From the NCBI GenBank assembly GCA_036877525.1, contig JAZGTH010000007.1, positions 7,067,501 through 7,131,500 of the forward strand: DNA of 64,000 bases, read 5' to 3'. The translations under genes and the position numbers were made by a program. Numbering within the stretch: position 1 is the stretch's first letter; every line of letters starts with the position of its first letter. Shown in pieces: positions 54,605 to 64,000 of this stretch. The notes below the pieces were generated by a model. The model saw nothing but the letters and a program-made list of their open reading frames with translations. It did no database searches and was not told the DNA's origin. This DNA comes from Chromobotia macracanthus. Taxonomy: Eukaryota; Chordata; Actinopteri; Cypriniformes; Botiidae.

Positions 54605-55459
54605 AATGCAATAATAAGATGTCCTACTTGCTTGTCAAATCTATTGAAGGAGGCATGGCTTTTGGAAAGCGCTCTGAATGGAGGGCGAGATCTTATGCTT
54701 TCAAAGCCTATGCTTTCAATGCTTTTCATACCTTTAACTCACAATTGTAAACAGTATTTTAATAAAGTATTTTATCCACAGCTGCAGTTTCTTGGCTACA
54801 AATTTAAAATATAAATCAGTGTAGTGTCTACCACAGGCCTCTTACCACTGTTTTATAAATGTATGTGGTAAAAAAAATGCCTAAAATTCAAATTTTATGT
54901 GGCATGTTTTATGTTGTACTTTCTCCCTGCCTAGTATTTATCCAGCAAATGAAAGATCAAATGATCTTCCACAAGGTTTCCCTCACAGGCTATTTGAACT
55001 TTTCTGAAATTAAGTTCTTATGTAGAGACTCAAGCCTGTCTGTGTCCAGCTTAGCCTATGCGGTGTGTAGTTTCTTGCAGTCCAGATTTTCACTGCCGTG
55101 CCTCGATCCTAATCCATTTAAAACCAATTACAAGGCTATTATAGTGATCGCCCTCCCAAAAATGACAATGCAGTCACGGTGCGGTAGAGAATGGGAACAA
55201 TGGCAGCCATTCGTCCTAATGCTGGTCCGCACCGTCCTTTCTGATCAGCCTCTGAAAAAATGCTTTGTGTTGTTGGTATCTCGAACACCACAGGCGATGA
55301 TGGATGTAATTAGCATAGTGCTTTGCCGAGAGGATATAGGTGTTGACTGATATGGGGTTTAAGGCTTTTAAGCTTAGGGTTTTGTGGCCATTTTCAGGTT
55401 AGATTTGAGGAACAAAGTCCCCCACACCTCCTTACTGACAGACTTAATTAGATTGCTTT

Positions 55460-55715
55460 GAGTTAAGTTCTAGGAATGTTCTAGGAACATTTAAAATGGC
55501 CAGTTTTTAGATTTTTTTATTAACTTTATTGCTTGGTTATGAGAATGAATGTTTGTTAATTCTGTAATGTTTTAAAAACATTCCACTAACTACTTAAGAA
55601 TAACATTTTTGATATATATGATATATGTAAAAGGTTCCATTATTATTACCTTAATAACGATATTTGATCATTTTTAGAAAAATGTTAGCCAACGTTCTGA
55701 GAATGTTTCCTGTTA
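55460..55715 (-). mobile_element. MITE-like repeat, copy C (inverted)
   Basis: Its reverse complement contains ACAGAATTAACAAACATTC, AACCAAGCAATAAAGTTAAT and CATTTTAAATGTTCCTAGAA, matching copies A and B. The interior has gained AT-rich sequence including a short palindromic ATATATGATATATG. Confidence 0.5.
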
Positions 55716-55732
55716 CCTGTGTACTGATCACC

Positions 55733-55875
55733 AGCTAAACAAAGCTGGTTGACTAGTATGTTCCTTTTGGTAATGCTAGCTGAGTTAGAAAAAAACTGGA
55801 ACGCCAGCACACCAAGCTGAGGTCCAGCAAACAAAACACAACAAGACCAGCTACGCTGTCTTTTTCTCAGCAGGA
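55733..55875. repeat. CCAGC/GCTGG dispersed repeat
   Basis: The stretch is rich in CCAGCTAA, AGCTGG, GCTAGCTGA and CCAGCA words and ends CTTTTTCTCAGCAGG, a style seen in widespread non-coding repeats of cyprinid genomes. No coding capacity. Boundaries are approximate. Confidence 0.4.
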
Positions 55876-56530
55876 ATTGTATTACGTAGTTCTCTGGTGA
55901 TGCTGTAAATCCCCTTTTGAATTGTCAAGACCCGCATCATAAAGAAATATGGGCCAAAGTATTGCCTATAGTCCTTATTAAGACATCAGGAACTGGTTTA
56001 TACTCATATGTTTGTCAGGGAGTAGAATTGAGAAATAGAGGGAAAGATGCAGTGAGGTTTGTGTGTCTGTGTGTGTGCTTTTGTCTTGCATATGGTGCAC
56101 ACACAACACCAGACATTCAGAGCATCACACAGCACATATTTATTTAATTAGGCAGGAAGCAATTCCTGTGACATTCTCCTGCTTATTTATGATGTGTTGC
56201 GTATAATGCAGAGGCCAGAGAACTGCTGAGGTGGAAGCCCCCCGTTTTGGAGTTTGTTACACACTTATTCCAAGCCATAATTCTTCATAGCATTTATGTC
56301 CCATTTTAACTTTAAGGAAACTGCAATTAGTCGGGTCTGTAGACGTCCTCTGTAAGAAGGGAAACAGTTTCTCTCTGTAAAGTCTGAAGCAAAAACAAAA
56401 TAGCTTTGCTAGAATCTTGTTTTGTTCGATTGTGTGTGTGTATTGACAATAAAGGGCTTTTCAACAGATCCTTTTCTGTAATCAGGGCTGTCCTTTAAGC
56501 GGTGCAACCGGTATGGCCATACATAAAAAG

Positions 56531-56692
56531 TGTCTGAATAACGTTCCTATGACCAAGCAATAACGTTAATACAACGTCTAAAAAAGGGACATTTTGAATG
56601 TTCCTAGAGCTTTCAAATTCTAATAACTTTTTTTAGCATTTTTGTTACTTAATTGTAATGTTAGGTTCTTACAGCCTAAAATTGTTAGCTGA
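56531..56692 (+). mobile_element. MITE-like repeat, copy B (truncated)
   Basis: It aligns by eye with copy A at 63029: TGAATAACGTTC, then ACCAAGCAATAACGTTAATA, GGGACATTTTGAATGTTCCT and the end AAATTGTTAGCTG. The left end is missing or too diverged to see. Confidence 0.55.
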
Positions 56693-59600
56693 AAGTGGTT
56701 GCTTTTTATTAGTTGTTTATCATCTGTCTTAAGTGAGGGGAAACTGTATATTTGACAACACTACTGGGTGAATTGACTAGACTTAATGCCGTCTTGCCAG
56801 ATTCATTTCTTACAGAACATACATATGAAGGCCTATCTCATTACTATGCTCTGTGTTTGTGCGTGTATTTGGCAGCAGTGGGGGACATTTGTTGAGTGGA
56901 AAATGGCCTCTTAAGCTCCTCTACTCACCTTTCTCAGTGGTAACATTTAGCACCACGTGCCGACCCCCCCTTCCCCTGGTTCTATTCCCTCTTTCCTTTT
57001 CCCAGCATCCAACCATCACCCATGTTTCCATATTAAGTTTTCACAACCTGTTTTAGAAGCAATAGGAGGATGAAGTGATTTTAAAGAACTAATGCCCTTC
57101 AACAGATGGTCAGACACAACCCAATGAGTTGGGGGGAGGGAGGTTTCAGGTTTTCATGGGGTTTGAGCAAGGGGTCGAATGTGACAAAATGTAAAATGGA
57201 ATCCACCAGCACCTCCATTCCAGAATTGGCCCTGGCAGAGAGCATGCGAGAGGTACAATGGCATGTCCTTCGCGGGCCTAGCGCGTTTGGCTGACAGCTG
57301 CGATGTTTATAGGCCGGGTTCGATGACAGTCAGGAGGGGATGCCTCTGCTCTTTTCAGACAGGAATTAGGTTTGTCATCAGATTCTAAAATCCAGCTGAT
57401 TTATGGCATTTCCACTCTTGGTTTCCTTTTGAACTACCCCTCCTCAACCCTGCAACCCTTCCTCACTTTGGGCTGATGACATTGGGCATGGCTAGTTGTT
57501 TGTTTACTTCTTACAGCAATAGTGCTGAGTGCTTTGGTCGATAACACTGGTACTGGTATATTCAAATCATTAAAAGAAATGTTAGATTCTAAATAAATAA
57601 GATTTAAGATGTCACGGGCTGAATTTTAAATTTACATCATACATTGACCTGCTCTATGTACACTGTATGTATTTAATCTTAAAAATATGGTCAGATTGGT
57701 TAATTTAGCATATTTAGTTGAAGCTCATTTCATAAAATCCAAGTCTCTGTTTCACATCAACCTGAACAAACCCTTGTTTTCATTCCATAAGATTGAAGGC
57801 ATATATAGTAACAGGGTGCAGTCTAATTTCAAACCCAATATGCCCAGGTCCCCACAACTATTCAACTCCAAACCTGCATCGTTCTTCTGCCAAACAGCAC
57901 AGAAAAACAAATATTTCACAGTGGAAGCTACTATATTGAAATATATGCATAGATTCAAACTTTCCCACTGCAACACTGAGATTATGACCTGAAGGCACAG
58001 AGCAGACATTTATGAGGCAAACATCTTTATGACCTTTGGCCCCCACAGTGCCCAGACCAAAACCACCAGCACAAACACTCATCACAGCCTAGTTCACAAC
58101 ACACAAAGTCAAAGAGGAATAATTTGTCACACCCCCGCAGTGGCCTCTTTGCACTCTCTGACCCAACCAATAAATTCAAACATTTAGAGCCATTTAAGCA
58201 AATTGATGCCCAATTTTTTAAAATTTATCATCTGGTTGATTATCCTTTAATGAAGAACCTGCTAATGAAAAACAGTTAAAGGAATAACGAATGGTAAAGC
58301 CTGGTTTTACTGGCCATTATCAGTGATATGAATGTAGACAGGAGACAGCTGTAAGACAGAGAGAGATTTTTACAAGCCACACACAGACTGACCTCCAAAC
58401 TCTGTGCTTCTGCGAGGCTTGAGGTTTTTTACTGTAATAGATGAACTAAAAAAAAGAACCACAGCTTGTAGAAAGAAAATGTGGAGACTGTCTGTATATA
58501 TTCCTCCTTTACAAGCGTGTATTAAAACTGTGTCAATGATATTGTTTTGGCTACTACTGTACTGTTCAGCTCATTGGAGGGGTCAGTGACCATGACTGTG
58601 AGAAAATAGATCTGGGTGTACTCTTGTCTGTAAGTGTTTGCACAGGCACTCACAGTATTGCTGTATTTCAAAAAAAGAAATTAAGCTGAGTGATGTTTCC
58701 TCACGTCTTAAAAAATGACAACCAGTTATGTGACATGTCTCCTCCTCCTTACCGACTGGATTTATACTCTCCTCCTTCAGCGAGGTGCATCAGACACGAG
58801 AAACCCACCCACACCAACTACAATAACACGGTATGGACACAGGTCAACATTGTGTAGCCTCACCCGTCCCTCCTAGAGGGGGTTCCATTGTTACACCTGC
58901 CCCCCATCATATCTCTGTGCTCTGTTCTGCTGTGTGCTGTTAACTGAGGCTGTTTCACAAGCAAGTAAATTTTGATCAGAAAAATAAATCATGTGGCCGG
59001 ACGGCTGAAAGGGGGTCGTAACGGGATCTGCAGACTTTCACTCCAGTGGTCACCGATGCTGTTCCAAACCTGGCTTGGTCTTGGATGACACGCTCAACCC
59101 TGTGCTGCAGCTGTGCTGGAGAGAGCTGGGATAGACTCAGCAGACTTTATAATGACATATTTTGTAAAGTATTAAATTCAATATTTCAAGTAAAAGAAGC
59201 ACCACCCTTTGATAGCAAGAGGGTCAGTTTAAGCTCTGCCTTAAAGCTCAAGCAAAACTTGCTATGCTCAAATAAATGGACATTTAGTGTGTTTGAATAA
59301 AGCAGTAATTGTGATTTATCACAGAGGCTTTTTCCATACATAATGATTTTTTTGCATTCACACACAGTGCAGTTGAATGGAGCAGAATTAACATGGTTCT
59401 CAATATTCATGTTAAAAATATATATATGCTGAGTGAAGCACTGATGATCAATGAGATGGCCCTCTGCTAGCATGGGCCAGTGCAGGCTGATGAAATGTTG
59501 TCCCTAAAACCCCAGTGCTGTAATAATATAGCCCTGCTGGCCACCCATCCCAGGCTTCCTCTGGCTGATCCATCATGAGCTGACAGTGTATGTCCACGGC

Positions 59601-59770
59601 TGGATTTCTACTCCATAAATAGTGTTGCCGGCCTCTTATTTTTGGGCCTCCAGTGATGGCTTGCTGTCCATGTCATCTGGTCTATGTGATGGCTTGTGAA
59701 TGCACCTTCTGCACTGACCTGTGAGCAGTCCAAACCCATGACTGGCTTATTTTAGCCCTGTTTCTCTGCA

Positions 59771-59803
59771 TCTCTCTCTCTCTCTCTCTCTCTCTCGCTC
59801 TCT
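59771..59803. repeat. TC microsatellite
   Basis: About 13 TC units followed by an interrupted continuation. Confidence 0.9.
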
Positions 59804-62800
59804 GTTCTTTTCTCAGACAGCCTCCTCTCATCAATCATTAGCCTGTTGGAGGTGAAAAAAATAAACAATACCCCCCGAGGACGTAAGAGGCGATTTTCGA
59901 GTGGTGGCAACAACTTTGCAACTTTTCAAAAATATTCTTCCCTCAGCAGGGGTTCATTCCATGACTCTGCCAGCCGCTAAGAGTTCACACTCATTGGAGA
60001 CTGTCAGTTACCCACTCCAGGCTAGAGCAGAGCCATTTACACTAACAATTAGTACTTAATAAATCAAGGCCTCATTTTAACACCCTCAGTTTCAGCACCA
60101 GGGCTGGAGGTGGAACAGAAGGTCGATTTAAAGAGACAGGTCTTCATTCTTTTTCTGGACAATCTGTGGTTTAATCTCATTAAATCACACATTGACAGCA
60201 GTCTATTAATTATATTTCATTGTGTTCTGTGTAGACTCCAACATATCTGCTTATGTTGCATAAGCTAAAACTATATGCAACCTGAGACGGCTCTGAACCG
60301 AAAATGCTTAGAATGAAAGCAACGTGTAAGTCAAATGTATGCTGTGGTAATTGTCCTGTTACAATGCAAGGTCTTCAAAGTTGCCATCTGATGTTGGACC
60401 AACTGGCATGGGCTTATCATTGCTGAGTTTGACTGAACTGGCCAACTGTGTTCTTTGTCATAACAGAATGTGACTGTGACCCTAGCTGTGCATGTGTGCG
60501 CACACAGTATGTGACTGTGACTGTGCTAAGCTTTGTACTTAGAAGCAGGTGTGACTCATTATATTCAGCTTGACAAATTGCTTTATTCTCATCTTCTGTC
60601 TGACACACAGTGGCCCGCATTGAACTATATGATGAGAGACTTATTTTCTGTATCATTATGTCACTATGATGGCTTGTAACTTGTTTAATATCACATTAGC
60701 AACGGATAGACTGTGGCGATAACATTACAGGTCGCAACATGTAGAGCTCCGATGTTCCCTGAAGCAGAGCGTAATTAGACCAAAATGGCAAACTAAACTG
60801 CTTTGGCTTCTCGTAGGAGATACGAGCAGAAGATATGAGCTCTGCTGAGTAAGAAGCTTGCAGATCATGAGCACAACACATGGTGACCGCTGCTCCAATT
60901 GAGAGCAGGCTAATGTAATCTAATATCAGTGGATCTCTTTCTGTCTGTCCTGGTGCCACATTTCTGACAGTTTACACCACTCGTGTGTCACCAGGTCGTT
61001 ACATTTATTTCAGACGGCATTGGTCTGATGGCTGTTTAATTAATACATTTTGCTGTTCTAAATCTGTTCTATTATCTCTGAAAACTAATGAAGATGCTTT
61101 TATATATCTGGTGTCTGTTAGCACGACCGTAAATTTACCTCGCTATGCAATCAGATCCCATTATATAAACAAAGTCTGTTATATAAACAAAGCAATCACT
61201 TTGTTTTTAGGAACAGAGGCCTAGATAGCCTTAGGTTGAGAAATGCAAATAGTGTCCTCAGCCATTTTAATATGACCTTTCTGCTGTTCCTGGGACAGAC
61301 AGTTCTGGCTGGGCATTTGATATGCAGATACCCAGTAAGATGTACACTATGACATCTGCTTAGGGATTTAATGCTGCGTGAGGACAGTCTCTCTGTGAAG
61401 TCTGAGTGGAGATGAGTTTAAGGCCGGTAATTACTGGGCTTCAGTGTTGGTGATGAGTGATTAGGACATGGGTATCGGCTAGTGGAGCATGCTGAGATAA
61501 GATCACAGTAGTTAGGGTTTAATGGCCAGAAGTTAGTCAATAATTTGGGCTTTATTGGTCATATGTCAATTACTTATTTTTGCAAAAATCCATGCCACAA
61601 AGTCTTAGATATCTACCTAATTTGGGGTATGCGTTGTAGTCAATATTGCACAGGCGTATATCTTGATTTTTTTTTTATTTTAACAATATGTATGTATTTG
61701 CTTTGAACGAGGAACCATTAGTCATTGTTTTTGAATTAAAAGTTAAGAGCAAATCATTTCCACTGTTGTATACAAAATAAAAACAATACCGTATTAAATA
61801 TTTATACAATATACTATTACAATATATTGGCAGCCATATTGGCCTAAAATATTCACTAAAACATTTTTAAGCATGTAAAATCATCCAGGGAATTTTAGCA
61901 CACACTTTTGAGTGATGCTGCAACAAATTGCTCATTCAGTGTTCTGTTGAGGTTTCAAGGAGTTCAATACACACTCAGCTGAATTGACAGCATGTTCTGA
62001 ATTCCCTCATGCAAAATGTGTGTCGAATTCTGTTCGTCTCTGCAGCAACTTCTTTGTAATATTTACTAAAAGTCTTTAGACAGCAAGGCAAATCATTGCC
62101 AGGCGTTTGGAGCTTTGCAGCATTTATGAATCTGAGTTACATCATCATGCAAATCCACAAGGATCAAACTATGCATGTGCTGGTGAGCCTCTGACAAGCT
62201 TGAAAAAGACAAATCTTGATTTCTGCTGTAGCATCCAGATGGAAAGCTTAGATTTTGGTGTTGGATCCATCCTGCCTTGTGTTGGCTTTTTACGGTTGTA
62301 GTGGTAGTGAAATGGTGTTTTGAATATTTTCTCAATCTACCCATCTTCTAATAGTTAATAGCGCCATGTTACAAAGCTCACATCATCACAAACTGACAGA
62401 CAAAGAGACAATAAACATCAAATTCAGCATATTCACTGGAGCTCTGTGATATTTCCAACCTAATATAGATCCATATAGGCAATTTTCATCCAACCTATGG
62501 GCATATTCCATTATCTATTGTCCTATCTCTGAATCTCCCCAGTTTTAACAGTCTACAAATTACAGCGGTGAGAGCTTTTCACATTAAAGGTCTGGGTGAG
62601 CAGACGAGCTAAAAGCAGAGACAGAAGCTTCTCTTGGCATGCGAGAGGGCAGCCACCACACATACGTGTTCCAGATATCATCATGTCACATGAAGATTCC
62701 ACACTGCACACATCAATGTCTTGCCTGCGTGATTTATTGTGGAACTCTGGCTTATGTACTAAAGGGTGGGAGCTGGTGGCAGGGGTCGTTGTTTACTGCG

Positions 62801-63028
62801 TGTGTGCTGTCAAGAACAAAGGTGGAACTTCTATTGAATTATAGTGTAGTTTGATAATGTTTGCATACCGCTGCATTTATTTTAACAGTTCAAAACATTA
62901 AGGTTTGTCCTGCTTTTTCAAGGTCGCCCAGTAACACACTGCTTTCTGAAAAATAAACAATCACACATTCATAATTCTGTACATTCCTCAAAGCAAACTG
63001 GATAAAAGAGAATCTACAAGAGAGTATG

Positions 63029-63266
63029 CCCAGCTAATGTTCTCAGAATGTTATCAAAAGGTTCTAGCAGTAACGTTAGCAGAACGTTACAGAATTAACA
63101 AAATGTTTGAATAACGTTCATTTAACCAAGCAACAGGGTTAGTACAGCACCTAAAAAACTGGACGTTTTGAACATTCATGGAACTTTCAAAATAACATTT
63201 TTAATGTTTTGTTACCCAGTGGAGATATTAGGGAAAAGTTCTTACAATCTAGAATTGTTAGCTGGG
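63029..63266. mobile_element. MITE-like repeat, copy A
   Basis: The 238-bp segment begins CCCAGCTAATGTTCT and ends with AGAATTGTTAGCTGGG, giving terminal inverted repeats. The interior has repeated AACGTT motifs and CCAAGCAA, and ACTGGACGTTTTGAACATTC. Related copies lie at 56531-56692 and, inverted, at 55460-55715. Confidence 0.6.
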
Positions 63267-64000
63267 TGGAAGCTATTTATCCATTTAGCAGACAAGTTTT
63301 TTTTTTGTATTTGCAGTACGAGATTAAATCTTTTATAGTAAATCGTTGGAATTGTGTGTGTTGTACTTGGCAGTGTTGTGTTGTTTATAAAAGCTAGTGT
63401 GAGCAGTGAGTTCACACATTAGGTGATAACTACACTGGGCCTTTATGAAGCATGAGACCTGGCCAAGGAATGATGGTTTACTTTGGAGGCTAAACTGAAC
63501 TTAGGTTCATGCGCAAAGTTGTCAGGATTTGCAACTTGTATACTAGGTTTGACCCACTGTCTGTATCTGCATAATGTTTTTTCTTTTGCATCTCTTAACA
63601 TATGCAGCCTTTCCAAAGTAACTGTGTATTTTATGTGTACTTTCAATAATTGTAATGTTACCGTTTTGCTAAAAACAAAGCAATGTGACTACAGCACAAC
63701 AATGAGATTACTTGCGCTTGATCAAAAATGTATACATCCCCCATTTGTAAAATGTGACACTTCAATATCTCCATTTTCAGAACAGTACTTTTAACTTCCT
63801 CCTGGCAGTTCTCGACTTCTGAAGACTCGTGCTGAAAGGCGATGGATGTTATTACAGAAAGTCTCTGATAAGAACTGACAGGTCAATAAAAACAGAAATA
63901 TTATCAGCTCTATCATTAACCGCTGCCTCAGCAGCTGCCAAAATATCCCCCAGTGCTCTGGCTGGTTCCTGTCCAGATGCTTACGTCTTTCCGTAAAGGT

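Larger units (their letters stand above)
47517..64000. other. tbx15 3'UTR and gene-free downstream DNA
   Basis: After about 1.1 kb of probable 3'UTR I find no exon with coding support to the end of the window. In mammals a long gap follows TBX15 before SPAG17, which agrees. The stretch holds two plus-strand SINEs, several MITE-like repeats, a TC microsatellite and a number of unique blocks with homeodomain-type TAAT cores (49085-49450, 55000-55340, 57235-57420, 59870-60140, 61310-61560). Confidence 0.65.

Noticed and set aside
54859..55350. 163-codon + strand open frame as a gene
   Set aside because: No recognisable domain, no splice context, arbitrary start; no evidence beyond openness.
48650..64000. 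Exons of a downstream neighbour such as spag17
   Set aside because: No open frame resembles known SPAG17 sequence, and in mammals this neighbour lies far away.

Overview
The window looks like teleost fish nuclear DNA, probably from a cyprinid-like species. It is AT-rich and intron-bearing, with GT-AG splice sites, tRNA-derived SINEs with a fish-type 3' tail, short MITE-like elements and CA/TC/TTTC microsatellites. Assignment to the cyprinids rests only on the style of the repeats and is not firm.

Two protein-coding genes can be reconstructed completely, both on the + strand. The first is wars2, mitochondrial tryptophanyl-tRNA synthetase: six coding exons between 14385 and 25720, predicted 364 aa, with HIGH-type (HLGN) and KMSKS signatures. 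The second is tbx15, a T-box transcription factor of the Tbx15/18/22 group: eight coding exons between 29697 and 47516, predicted 616 aa. It has an N-terminal eh1-like motif, a basic KKRKLR stretch, a complete T-box and a Ser/Gly-rich C-terminal half. All splice phases close without a frameshift. The two genes lie head to tail 4 kb apart, the same order and orientation as human WARS2-TBX15, so this is an ancient syntenic block. One gene serves mitochondrial translation and the other patterns embryonic mesoderm. They share no pathway, so the link is likely to be shared regulatory DNA.

Layout: 1-14.3 kb is non-coding, with one CpG-dense island at about 6.84-7.21 kb and a minus-strand SINE at 11.5 kb. 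14.4-25.7 kb is wars2, with a 6.6-kb first intron containing unique, GC-richer blocks. 25.7-29.7 kb is the tbx15 upstream region, AT-rich but not CpG-depleted. 29.7-47.5 kb is tbx15. 47.5-64 kb is 3'UTR and then gene-free DNA with SINEs, MITEs and several enhancer-like blocks.

I found no sign of a new enzyme system, CRISPR array or virus. The most interesting observations are a possible 39-nt in-frame microexon in tbx15 intron 1, an exact 19-bp repeat bracketing tbx15 exon 1, a conserved internal start for a short Tbx15 isoform, and several candidate cis-regulatory blocks. All of these need comparative or transcript data to confirm.
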